Below are positions 24,477 through 35,696 of a stretch of 64,000 bases of DNA, in pieces. Source of the stretch: Anaeramoeba flamelloides (taxonomy: Eukaryota; Metamonada; Anaeramoebidae). Position 1 is the first letter of the stretch; the number at the start of each line of letters is the position of its first letter. The translations under genes and the position numbers were made by a program. The notes under the pieces are model-generated. The model worked only from the letters and a program-made list of their open reading frames with translations. It was not told where the DNA came from and made no database searches. The stretch covers positions 4,712,001-4,776,000 of the forward strand of contig JANTQA010000047.1 of NCBI GenBank assembly GCA_027625915.1, written 5' to 3'.

Positions 24477-24658
24477 ATTAGGGACTAATCTCTATTAAAT
24501 TTTTAAACCTAAATTTAATAGAGATTGAGAAAATTTTTTGTCTATTACTTAGATTTGAAAGACCCTGTTTATTTTCATATTAAACAAGTTTCTAGATAAG
24601 GAATCCTTATTTAGAAATTGGTCAAAAAAAAAAAAAAAAATAGAGACTAGTCCCTTAA
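24477..24658. mobile_element. TTAA-associated MITE, copy 1
   Basis: About 180 bp with inverted ends TTAGGGACTAATCTCTATT and AATAGAGACTAGTCCCTTAA. The second copy at 27,914-28,091 shares nearly the whole internal sequence, including CTATTACTTAGATTTGAAA and GATAAGGAATCC. No coding capacity. Confidence 0.8.
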
Positions 24659-25389
24659 GGACTACGTTTTTAGGCGAAAACAGTGAAATAATGTATAAAA
24701 TCACCCTTGAAAGAGTTATGTAATCCAGGTAATATTTGTCCAAGGAGAATTTCTTTTAGAAAAAATGTGAAATTTTCGCAATTTTTACCTTGTTAGATCA
24801 TGCCAAATTTTGATTTTAATATTTTAAAATTTCCATTTCAACTTTCGGAACTCACACTATTTTCTTGGGCTGTTCTAAATATTTTTTACATTTGCTTTTA
24901 CCACGTTTGAAATGTTCTCAAAGTTGAAGTGTCCTTGAAAGTCCCCAAATGCGACATTTTTTGCAATTATTTTTGTTGTTATTTTCAATTTTCCTTTTCA
25001 TTGAAAAACAAAGAAAAAAAACTAGGCGTGGAAAGGTAAATATGACAAAAAATGTTTGTTTTTTTTTTTTTTGTCCAATTTCTTTGGTGTGAAATATTTT
25101 TGTGAGAAGCGAAAGTGAAATAACACAATTACTAAACCCTCTCAAGGGTGGAAACGTCGTACTTAATTTGAACTTTTTTGAGTTATTTTTTGATTTTGAC
25201 AATTCAACCCTTTTTTCTTTAATCTTTAAAACAGTATTCTTCGTTTTTACTTATTTTGACAATATTATTTGAAAAAAGAAATTTGAAAACAAATTTGTAA
25301 AAAATGTTTTGGTTAAATAAAAAATAAATAGTAATGGGAAGACAAATTCAATGTAATAATTGTTTGGATCTCATCGAATTCAAAAGATA

Positions 25390-25523
25390 TTACAGCTATT
25401 TCAACTCAGGTGTGGATCGCAATCATTCGTTTAATGGCAGGGAAACCTGATGAGTCAATTTAAAATGTTTCCCAACAATTCTTCAAATGAGTGCGATTCA
25501 CACCGGAGTTGAAACGGCTGTAA
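25390..25523. mobile_element. Small 134-bp terminal-inverted-repeat (foldback) element
   Basis: Left arm TTACAGCTATTTCAACTCAG continuing to GTGTGGATCGCAATCATTCG. The right arm ends ...CGGAGTTGAAACGGCTGTAA, the reverse complement with few changes over about 40 bp. The loop contains a second short inverted pair (GGGAAACCTG / TGTTTCCC). Confidence 0.75.
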
Positions 25524-27913
25524 AAAAAAAAATCTTCGAAAATAAGTTTTGGTCGATTTTTTTTTTTTCATTCTTAATTTCAACAAGTTTATTTGGAAAG
25601 GTGATCTTTTTTGTTTGGTATTCCGAAACAAAAGATTTGTTTAAAAAGACAAACTTTCGCATATCTATTTTATTGGTTTATTCTAGGACTAATTTCAAGG
25701 GTTCATTATACACATTTCAAGATTCAAAACCGAATTTAATAAACCAAAAATTGAATCAAAAAAAATGTTCAAAAAATTGAAAAATAAAAGATTCAGCTCT
25801 TAATTACTTTGGGTTCGCTTTCTTTTCACAAATAGACTCGTGGATAGTATTTTGGTTTTCAAAGTTTTATATCCCATAACACTCAAAAAAAACTATTTTC
25901 AGTAAGGTTCTTCTAATTAAAATTTTTCAAAAACGGTAAAATGTACCTACTTCCGAAAAGTATACAATTAATTTAATTAGATTTAAAATTGTTTGTGTGA
26001 TTCATTGTTTATGAAAGTTGAATCTTAGAATTGGTATCAGGTTATTTTGATTGGAGCGTTAAAAAAAATTACACACTAAAGATCCATTTTGGTTGGTGTT
26101 TTCAGGGTTTGAATGAAATGTGATCCGATTGCTGCCTTGAATTTTTACTTTAGAAGTTGAAATGCTCTTTTGAGGTTAAAAGTAATTTCAAAATAGCTTT
26201 GTATTTTGGTGAAGGATCTTGGTGTTATTGAAAAGATCTTTTTTAAAAAAGATAAAAACAAAAAAAATTGTAATACAAACTTTTATTGAAAGTTCTTCTG
26301 ACTTGAAGTCATTTATATTGTTGGGTTCTAAAACGCCAAAAACACAAATTTCACTTAATTTGAGTGAATTTTTTGGGGGATCTACATGGATGTACTATAC
26401 AAAAGCATTTTGGAAAAAATAAGAAAGAAGAAATTGTGTTTAGGGATAATTATTGGGACGTGGATATGATTTTAAAAAAGATAATCACAAAAGTGTTGAA
26501 AAATGCAATACCATGTATGTAAGAGAAGTTAAAAGTGACATTAAGAAAATTAAGATCAGAATAATGACAATCAGTGTATTTATTCGTTTTAAAGATAAAT
26601 TGAACATAACAAAATTCTTTTTTGTTAAATACACAATGAAAAGTTTTAATATTGTTGGTTGTTCTTGTTTCTTATTTCTGGTTTTGGTCTTGACTCCAAT
26701 TGAAAATGCAGCTTATTAAACTGAAAATATTTATGTGTAAACAATTCAATTGATCGAGAATAAAGCAAAACAATTAAAAAAATGTTTTAGAATTGAATAA
26801 ACCACAAGAATAACATCACAAAAATTGAACAAGATCATTTTTGTTTATTCAAGAGATTTTATTCTTTAACTCTTGGTATTTCTCCAAATTTAGAAAGTTA
26901 GTCAACTTAATAAAAATCCAATAACTTTCAATTTCAAAGGATGTCTATTTTTCTATGAAAAACTTGCAATTTAAACAAATTTTAAGCTTTCAGCCTTTCT
27001 GAAAAACAGTTTTAGGTTTTTGAAACTCAAAAATTGTTTCGTTTGGTGAATAGCTTTAAAAACATTCAAATAATTTTCAAAAGGTTATTTTTTGATTAAT
27101 TTTCATTTTTTATCCTTTTTGATGTTTTAAAAGTTTTTAATCATGTATTTGAAATTTGAAAAATAGAAAAGAATATCAGAGACTGGAATCTTGTGAAGTG
27201 TAAAGCTGAGAGTCTAAAAAGTATTGAAATTCTTTATTTTGGATTGAGTTATTCTTTTCTTGAAAGAACTTTAAATTATTTAAGATTTATTCCATCTTTT
27301 TTCTATTTTAATAATTTTATTTAGTGTTTACAAAGTTCAAAAGTCACTAGTCTTTGTACAACTACTGATACGTGTGCACTGAGAAAGTTTTCTTTATTTT
27401 CTTTTTTATAGGGACTGAAAACCCAAGCAATAAAAAGGAAAAAATCATTTGGTTCGTGATTTGTTGATGGAAAAGTTAAAAAATGTAAATTATAAGATTT
27501 TTATGGTATTTTGATGGAAAATTAAAAAAAATTTATTGGTTTGTAAACTTGTCGAAATTCTCCAACTTAAAAAGAAAATTTAAAAATTATTTAAAATAAT
27601 AATTTTATACTTTTTGCCCCTAATCCCTTTTTGTTTTCAAGTACTTTGAGACCCTTATCCTAAACTTTTGAATCCTTTAAAATCAGCTGGAAAGCCCCAG
27701 AAAGGCTATTCATTAATTGTAATTGTCTATTACTCTCAAACAAATTAACTAATTTGGAGAGTAAAAAATGGTTTTTGGAATGAAAAATTATCGAAAAAAA
27801 GAAAATTTTATGAACAAGATATCTTGGATCAGCATTCTTTAAAGTAAATTAATATATTGCTATTTAAAAAAGATAATTCACTCTTAATTAAATTCAGATA
27901 ACCCTGAATATTT
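25524..27913. other. Higher-complexity DNA with two short orphan frames
   Basis: Plus-strand frames at 26,219-26,422 (67 codons) and 26,453-26,719 (88 codons, with a hydrophobic C-terminal stretch) lie in DNA less repetitive than its surroundings. I recognise no family, splice partners are not clear, and chance is a reasonable explanation. The block at 25,930-26,030 (AAAAGTATACAATTAATTT) resembles 12,570-12,640 (AAAAGTATACAATCAATTC), so part is repetitive. Confidence 0.3.
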
Positions 27914-28091
27914 TTAAGGGATTAATCGCTATTCAATTTTTTTACCTAAATTTAATAGAGATTGGAGAATTTTTTGCCTATTACTTAGATTTGAAAAACC
28001 CTGTTTATTTTCATATGAAAACTTATTTTTAGATAAGGAATCCACATTTAGAAATTGGACAAAAAAAAAAAAATAGAGACTAGTCACTTAA
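27914..28091. mobile_element. TTAA-associated MITE, copy 2
   Basis: Begins TTAAGGGATTAATCGCTATT and ends AATAGAGACTAGTCACTTAA. It is bounded by TTAA on both sides and aligns with 24,477-24,658 with scattered differences. Confidence 0.8.
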
Positions 28092-28801
28092 GTTATTTTT
28101 TTGTAACCACCAAATACTAAGCAAGGTATATACAAGAGTGAAAAGCTTGGCACAAGTGGGATTGTTTCTAGTTAATAATTTTTATAAATATATAAACTTT
28201 TTAAATAATAAAAAAATTTCAAATTAATAAGGAATTTCATGCAGAATGTTCGTATATAAAAAATATTAAATTAAAAGAATTACTTTTCGCACACTAGTAC
28301 CAGAAAAAAAAAAAAATTTTTTTTTTTCTGAATTTAGAATAAAAATTAATAATACGATATATATATATCATCAAAGGGTCACATAAATTCCATTTTTCAA
28401 ATACAAACGTTTAAATATTACTAAATTAATTGATTTTGTTCATATTTTCCACTTGTTTAAATTCCTTTTTGAATTATATTTTCAAAAAAAAAAAAAAGTT
28501 TATTTTAAGTAGAATCAAAAAAAAATAATATTTTGTATGATATTAGAACATAATTTGATAAAAAATCGAATTTTTTCTAGGGGTTTAGCTTGATAAAGAC
28601 AATTTGAATTTTGAAAAATATTTAGAAAGATTCGTTATAGTTTTAAATTTGGTATATAAATATCTATCAAATAACATGAAAAAAAAAAAAATGAATAATG
28701 AAAAAGAGTAAATATCGTCTTTACAGTTTATAAGTCATAGACTTTAAACAAAAATTAATATACAAAAAAAAAAAAACAAATTACGGGTTTTTTTACGGAA
28801 T

Positions 28802-28835
<34 letters not shown>

Positions 28836-29300
28836 GGGGTTATATTTCTAATAATAAATATTTTTACTTTAATTTGGAAGTATTTTAGTGTATTAAACGT
28901 CTTTTTAAATTTATTTATAAAAAGTGAACAAATTGTATAACAGTTAATATTGGAAATTGTTCTGGTTCTATTTATCATTCTTTAAAGTCGTATTTCGACA
29001 AATTATCTTAATAGATATTCTTATTTAATAAATAAAAATAAATAAAAATTTTGGAATTTGTATAAAATTAATAAAATTTTGATATAATTAAATATTTTGA
29101 TCATTTTCTATGGAATTTCCCAGTCTATTAAAATAATCTTAAAACCAATATAACTGAATTAAAAAAATTATTTTTTCAATAATCTCTATAAAAAAAAATA
29201 AAAAAATAAATATTTTCAGAAGTTTAATTAAAGATTTAATATCTTTATTTGCACTAGTATATAATAAAAATATTTTTGAATATTTTAAAAAAAATCCAAG
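28092..29300. other. Intergenic, homopolymer-rich
   Basis: Poly-A and poly-T runs, including about 32 T at 28,803-28,834, and no convincing gene or element. Confidence 0.6.
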
Positions 29301-29309
29301 GTGTAAAGT

Positions 29310-29730
29310 TAGGAATTAGAAAAGTGACGTCCAGTAGCTAGGTTTTCTTGGAGTTTTCTGTTTTATCTGAATATCTATTTTTTTTTTTTTTTTTGATTAA
29401 CAGAAAAGTCAAGAAAAAGTAACCAAAAGCATGCGTCAAATGCTGGTGAGTATTGTTTGTATTTCATAAAACTATGATTGTATGTTTATTATTTTTTGTT
29501 TTGATTATAAAATCAATTGATTGTCTACACAAAGGCAAGAATTTAAAAAAATCACCATTAACATTTCTTGGGTTTTTCTTTTACAGTTGTAAAATCTATT
29601 GATTTTTGAAATAAAAAAGAAAACACAGGAACCCCTTACAACTATTTTCTAGAATTCAAAAGAATGAAGTAAAATTTATGATTATATTCAATTCTTTTAA
29701 ATTCTGGAAAAGTTAACAGTGTTTTTTTTA
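29310..29730. repeat. Hairpin-module cluster A6 (degraded)
   Basis: Contains GCTAGGTTTTCTTGGAGTTT, an AACAGAAAAGTCAAGAAAAA partner, and a final module with AGAATTCAAAAGAATGAAG facing CAATTCTTTTAAATTCTGG. The spacers are less regular than elsewhere. Confidence 0.6.
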
Positions 29731-30392
29731 AAATGTGAGATTAAACAGATTTTAAATAAAAATAAGATATATTTAGATAATTTAAAAAAAAAATTTAACG
29801 TCAAAAAAAAAAATTTAAAAACTCCTCACTGAAATTACCATCAAAAAAATAAAAAATAAAAGAAAAACTTTGATCCCATTCCAGAGTAAAAATTTTTTAT
29901 TGATCATGAACAAACACAAAATAAAAAATTGCCAAAAAGATACTAAAAACGTATTTCTCAAGTAGAAAAACCTTAAAAATTATTCTTAGTTTTAAACAAA
30001 AATCTGAAATTTTCAAATCATACTGATAAAAAACCTATTTGCTAATTATTAAATTTTGAGAATTCTGAGTATTCTATCAAAATCACAATTCAAATGACAA
30101 ACAAGAATTTTGTTGAGACGAATCATTGTAATAACAAAAAAAATACTTTGATTCCTTTTTATTAATAAAAAGACTCATTTTGTGTGGTTTTTTTAAAAAG
30201 AATCAAAATGTGAACTCTGTAGAGAAAGTTCCAAAATCAAGATGAATTTTTTAAAATATTTAACACAATAAGTAATTCTACAAATTTAGGCATTTAAAAA
30301 GAATAAATGCATCTTTATATAAAAATTTAAAAAATAAATTTTGTGGTTAAGCATGCTCAAAAATGATTTGGTTATTTTTTAACTTTTGTTTT

Positions 30393-30425
<33 letters not shown>

Positions 30426-30709
30426 AAAAAATAGTTGATATTTTTTTCTAGGAAATTTATGTTTTTCTGGGTTCCTTATTACTGATTTTTTTTTTTGTTC
30501 TAGATTTAAGAAAAGATGAAAGAAAAAAAAAAACAAATACCAATATTGTTTTCGATTGAAAGATCTGAAAATGAAAAAATCAATATTATTCTAAATTAAA
30601 ATCTAAATTTTGTTGTATTTGGGGTTTATGGATTATGCATTTTTTTTTTTTTTTTCATTTAAATGTGTTTTGAATGTTATTACGAGAAAAATAATGATAC
30701 TTTTCCAAT
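29731..30709. other. Intergenic downstream of RPL7
   Basis: A/T-rich, with a poly-A run of about 35 at 30,396-30,430. No gene seen. Confidence 0.6.
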
Positions 30710-32094
30710 TTATATCATTTTCTTAACAAGGGTATTGATATATTGTTCACGGTTTCCATGTTCTCCTTTATTAACAAAACTTTTTTTAACAGTGCTAAAT
30801 CCGCCGACTGGTGGCTTAAGTTTGAATGCCCATAAGAAACTATTGGCGTGTTTGAAGTTTTTTCCAACAGTGAAAATTTCATGAACTAAGTCTTCCATAC
30901 AGACGATGTCATATTTTTGGAGTTTGTCGTAAATCATTTCATTTGAATCAATGATCTTTCTTTGGTGGTTGACTCTTGCGTGTCCTCTTTTATAAATTAA
31001 TGCTCGGACGGTTTCAACATCTGGATATCCCCATGTGACATATGGATCAATGAAGTGAAGCATTCTAAGTGATGATTTGTTTAATCTGATGAATACGCCA
31101 CTGTAAATTCTTCGAAGTCTCAATAATTGTAAAATTTTTCTTGGTTTTGGTGGTACACCAACAATTCTTTTTTATTGGAAAGATAGTTTTTTGGTTTCGA
31201 TTCAAAATTTGTAAAATATTGAGATAATTACGAAAAATTTAAAAAAAAAAAAGATGTTTCATTAATAAAGGTTATTGGTGTTTGGTTGGGTTTATTTTTA
31301 AATTTGTTTGTTTCCTTTCAAAAAATATTAATAAATTGATTTAGAATTTTGTTGTTCAGATATTTTGGGATGAATTTCAAAAAACAAACAAAAAAAAAAA
31401 AAAAAAAAAAAGGAAATTAGGAAAAAGAAAAGGAAATCGGAGATCTTGAAATTGGGTTTAATTTTTCAAGTTTGGAGTTTTGGATCTAAAAATTTCACTT
31501 TAGTCAATGGTGTTTAGATTAAAAAATGTAAAACAAGAGAGAATTAAAATTTTATTCCATGTTCTTTCTTCTTTCCTCAAATAAAAAAGAATTCTGAAAA
31601 AAAAAATAAAAAGAAATAAAAAAGCAAAAACAAAAAGCAAAAAGAACAAAATTAAAAGTTACCCTCTAATTCTGATAATAAAAGCCAATTTTGGTTCTGG
31701 TTCTCTGTAAAAGGATCCTTCTTTGAGTGCCTTTTGTTTTAATTCAACAAGTTTTTGTTCTTGTTCGAGGTATTCCTTTTCATATTTTTCTGCTCTTTTA
31801 TATGCTTTTTCTTGGATTTCTTTGAGGAGCTTCATTCTTTTTTGGTTTTTTTCTTGTTTAACTTCTTTTGAATTGAAGCTTCTTTTTGCTTGTTTTTTGA
31901 TTGTTTCTGGGACTTGTCTGTCGTTTGAAAAATTTGATTATGAATTTATAAAGAAGATTTAAAAGTGATTTTTGTTTTGTTTCGATTTGTTTTGTTTTGT
32001 ATTTTTGGTTTTGGAACAAAAAAAGAAAAGGAAATTAGGATGAAATTGGTTTAGTTATAAAACGAAGAAGAACAAAAAGAGAGTACTTTGACAT
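30710..32094 (-). CDS. RPL7: 60S ribosomal protein L7 (uL30), 3 exons
   Basis: Exons: 32094-32087 (ATG TCA AA), 31917-31663, 31166-30710. Introns are 169 and 496 bp (donors GTACTC and GTAACT, acceptors CAG and AAG). The model gives 239 residues, the usual length for eukaryotic L7. The N-terminus reads MSKQVPETIKKQAKRS, close to the conserved K-Q-V-P-E-T start. A charged helix follows (residues about 20-75), then LAFIIRIRGIVGVPPKPRKI and LQLLRLRRIYSGVFIRLN, the classic L30/L7 core, then DPYVTWGYPD, GFSTVKKSFVNKGEHGNRE and a C-terminal basic end. It is a structural protein of the large subunit that binds 5S/25S-28S rRNA. The eight-base first exon was chosen because it alone restores the conserved start in phase. 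No truncation. Confidence 0.95.
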
Positions 32095-34053
32095 TTTCTA
32101 AAATAAGTAAAGATTGACAAAAAGTAAAAAAAAATAATTTCCAAATTATAATTTTTGAAATTAAGGTTGGTTGATCCGAAAGTATTCGCCTTAGTTCGGT
32201 ACATTTTAAATTTTAACTAGAGATATTGTTTTCAGTTTTGGCTTTTTATTGATTGGATTGTCTCAATTATTAGTACTTATTTATATCGATTAATTTGTCA
32301 TTTGTTAAAGTAAAAAAACAGTTAAAGTTCTTGAGGTTCCCAAATTATTGTTCGATAATATTCAAAACAGGAAAAAATATAGAAAGAGCTACTTATGAAA
32401 AAAAATAAATACAATATCAGTCTTTGTACCTAATAGAAAACAAGAACAGACTAAAATAAAATCTAGTTGGTTCAACAAATTTAAACATTTCGGAAAAAAA
32501 GTGAAAAAGCGGAAAACTAGTTAAACAATATGGTTCATTAGAAACCTTAATAGAACCTGAAAATAAAAATTAAAACCTATTAATTCAAAGAATCAATGAC
32601 TAGAGACACAATGGCAAATTAAACACCACAATAATATTTTTTCCATACTATCTTTTGTAAGGGTTTTTCTTTGATTGATCTTTTAATATAAATTTTCCAA
32701 AAAATTGACTATTTTTGAGATCTCCAAAACTACTTTTAAAAATTTTGATAATCTAAGTTATTTAGATGATTTTTTTACGGATTTAATTTAAAAATAATAT
32801 AATTGATTATTTTTGGAAGCTAATTTGTTTCTTCTATTGATTAATTTTACTTTTCTTTTAAAGGTTTTAAATTCTAAATCTTCTGCAACTATTTTTCACA
32901 TTGGTAAAAATTATTTAAATAGAAAAATGTTTTATGAAAATTAATAAAGGTATAACTAGTCAAATATAAAATAAAAGAAAAAAAATCATAATCTTATCCC
33001 CAATATATTCAAATAAAAACTTTTCTAGGATAACCTCTAAAACCAAACACACAATATAAGACTTACAACAAAATATAAAAGACATAAAAATTGATTTTCA
33101 ATGAAAAAACCTTCATTCCGAATTATAAACTACAAAATGATTTAAATAAGGTTAATACCCAACATATAATTTTAATAAAAGAGGTATACAAATATTTATT
33201 ATCCAATTTTTTTTGTTTTTGTCATTTTCAAGCAGATCAAAACAAAAAAAAAAAAATTACAATAAAGATACATATTTAAATTCACTTAAATTGTAAAAAT
33301 CCTTGTTTAAAAAAATTCAAAACAATGTTCAAAAAAAACTTTCAAGTTACTCAAATTTCTTTTTATTTGGAATTCAATTTCTGTTTTCGTTTCTAAAGAA
33401 AACTAACAATTCCATCTTATAATGTAGGGGGAATTGAAATATTTTTATATGATAAGATAGAAATTAAAGTTTTTTACTAATAAAAAAAACAATATTTTCA
33501 AAGTTAATCTTTAGAGAGATATTAAAAAATATTTTGATAGATTTAGAAATTTGTTGAGTATTTTTAAAGTATTTGATGGAACAAACTTTTATTTTTCAAG
33601 TTTTTTAAAGTTATAAATATGCAAAAAAGATTTTTTAATTTTTCATGTTTTTCTAAAGTTAAAATTGAGATTTTTTCATTAACTGTTACACTTTTCGGTA
33701 TTTCACAAGATTCTCGAAACCCTCTAATATATTTGATGTGTTTTAAAAACATTCTATTATATTTAAAAGGGAAAGGAAGTGATTGGGGTAGAAGCATCAA
33801 ATGATAATCAAAAATACTTTTCTTCATAATCAAACAAAAAAAAAACATCACCATTGGGTGATTAATGATATTTGTTGGAATTTAAAATACCAAGTACACT
33901 GGTTGGTTTATTTACTCTTAAGGACAAAACAGAAAAATATCAGTTAACGAAAAAATAGCAATTTTAACTTTAAAAAAACATGAAAAATTAAAAAATCATT
34001 TTTTCACTTATGTCAAAGAAATTTAGATTTGAAAAAAATTCTGGTTTATTTTC
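32095..34053. other. Intergenic upstream of RPL7 with a degraded element
   Basis: Contains the RPL7 promoter region, not resolved to motifs, and a degraded family B element at about 32,545-32,880. Short overlapping frames at 33,564-33,854 on both strands show no recognisable domain. Confidence 0.5.
32545..32880. mobile_element. Family B foldback element, degraded copy 2
   Basis: The left end carries TTAATAGAACCTGAAAATAA. The right end carries TATTGATTAATTTTACTTTT and AAAGGTTTTAA, matching the family B arms in inverted orientation. The centre matches the 3-kb copy in reverse complement (CTTTGATTGATC, AAAATTGACTATTTTTGAG). Confidence 0.6.
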
Positions 34054-34246
34054 ACTAGTTTCACTTTTAAGGAACAAACTATGAATTAAATTTAAGGCAA
34101 TAAAAATTTTCCCAAATTCATTCCATTTTTTAATATTTTTTTTTACATAAATTATTTTATTAGAATTTTTAATATTTGTTGTATATATCACGAATTTTTG
34201 GTGCATTAAATTTAGTAGGTCGTTTGTTCCTTAGAAATGAAACTAT
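34054..34246. mobile_element. TA-flanked MITE family C, degraded copy
   Basis: The left part CTAGTTTCACTTTTAAGGAA and right part TTCCTTAGAAATGAAACTA are inverted. The interior AATTTAAGGCAATAAAAATT resembles the other family C copies. Divergence is high. Confidence 0.6.
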
Positions 34247-35040
34247 CTATATCTTTTTTTAAAGTTTCAGAAAGATGATTTTAATTTAGGATTATTAGTT
34301 CACCCCGTTTATATAATATAAAAGGATCAAACATATTAATAGAGATCATGCTTTTCAATTTAGTTCTTTGAAATATCACATAAAGAAAAATTAGAAAATG
34401 AAGATAAATACTTTCCCCCATATTTATTTGAATAAAAGTTTGAGAAATTAACTTTTCTTTAATAGTTTGTGAAGCATACTTTATTTGTGGAATTTTAATT
34501 TTTCAATCTACAATTTGAAAAATTGAACATAACGTAAATAACCACGTTCCCAAAGTAGTAGAATGTTTAGTTGTTGTGTTATTTTCAAATTAACTTTTTA
34601 ATAGGAATTTTAAATCAGAAGAAATTGTACACACAAATTACTCATTACAAAGTTTAAACCAACATAAAACAAAAAAAAAAAATTGTCAAATAGATTTCGA
34701 AGTGAAATTATAAAAAATAAATTGATTTTGAGGGATTTTCAAGTATCAAGTTCAAATTTACAAACATTTTATTGTAAAAGAAACTAAAAACAATATTTAG
34801 AATGGTTTTAGAAATTATTTAGTGTTTTTAGATTTGAAAAGGAAATCATAAAAGATTAAAATGAAATTGTTTTTTTAGGATATAAAGTATGGTCAAAGTA
34901 AAAAAATTGTTAAAATCATGGGAAAATTCATCATTTTTTTCAAAGAAATACTTGGTGGGATCAATTTTTATCAGATTATGGGACTCTTTCATGAGAGTTT
35001 TTATAAACAATTTCACTTTTTTCGCAGGAAAACTTTGTTC
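34247..35040. other. Intergenic, no gene seen
   Basis: A/T-rich sequence between two MITE-like elements; nothing recognisable. Confidence 0.55.
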
Positions 35041-35602
35041 TTAAGGTTTACAATCCCTGATATAGTAAAAAAGATTATCTTGTGTTGTTTGTGACCACTT
35101 GTTAATTTGGTTCTCAGCTGATCGATCTTGTACTTGTTATGAGGTTTTAATAGTTGTTCAAAATTTCAATTTTTGACAATTTTTTTTGTTTTTTCCGAAA
35201 TCCGAATCCTCGAGTGTAAGATTAATTGACTGGAACTTAAGTTTTAAAAAAATGTAGTTTATGGGTTTTTTATTGTAATTTTTTCATTAGATTTGGTTTT
35301 ATTTGGAGCTCTTAAAAAATTTTCTTTTTTCATTTAGTTAATTGACAAAAAAGTAAATCAAGATTCTTTTCCACAGCCCAAAAATCAAAATTTATTCTTA
35401 AACACCTCCCAATTTTTTAATCTTAAACTCTTCAATTCAGATTTGGGATAAAAAAAAAAAAAATTGTCAAAAATTGCCATTTTGAACCACTATTAAAACC
35501 CATACCAAGCACAAGATCGATGAGATAAGAACCAAATTAAGAACTCACTACACCCTATTCACAGATAATCTTTTTTATTATATTAGGGATTGTAATCCTT
35601 AA
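35041..35602. mobile_element. TTAA-bounded foldback element just upstream of PAF1
   Basis: Starts TTAAGGTTTACAATCCCTGA and ends TAGGGATTGTAATCCTTAA. The arms stay complementary for about 150 bp each, for instance AAAAAGATTATCT, CATCGATCTTGTGCTTG versus GATCGATCTTGTACTTG, and TTTTTGACAATTTTTT. The unpaired centre of about 250 bp has no coding frame. The right end is 95 bp before the PAF1 start codon, so it may form part of the promoter or 5' leader. Confidence 0.8.
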
Positions 35603-35696
35603 ATTAACAGAACTGAAAAGAATTTCAATAAGATTTCATTTTTTTGAATTTCTTCTTTCTTTGTTTTCTTTTTTTATAACTATCACACAAATCAAA

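Noticed and set aside
24786-24905. A short plus-strand frame starting at an ATG after a TTAG acceptor-like sequence (MPNFDFNILKFPF...)
   Set aside because: Only 36 codons, no matching donor or further exon, and no family resemblance; chance is likely.
33564-33854. Overlapping frames on both strands near 33.6-33.85 kb
   Set aside because: Neither shows a domain, a start context or splice partners; complexity is only slightly above background.
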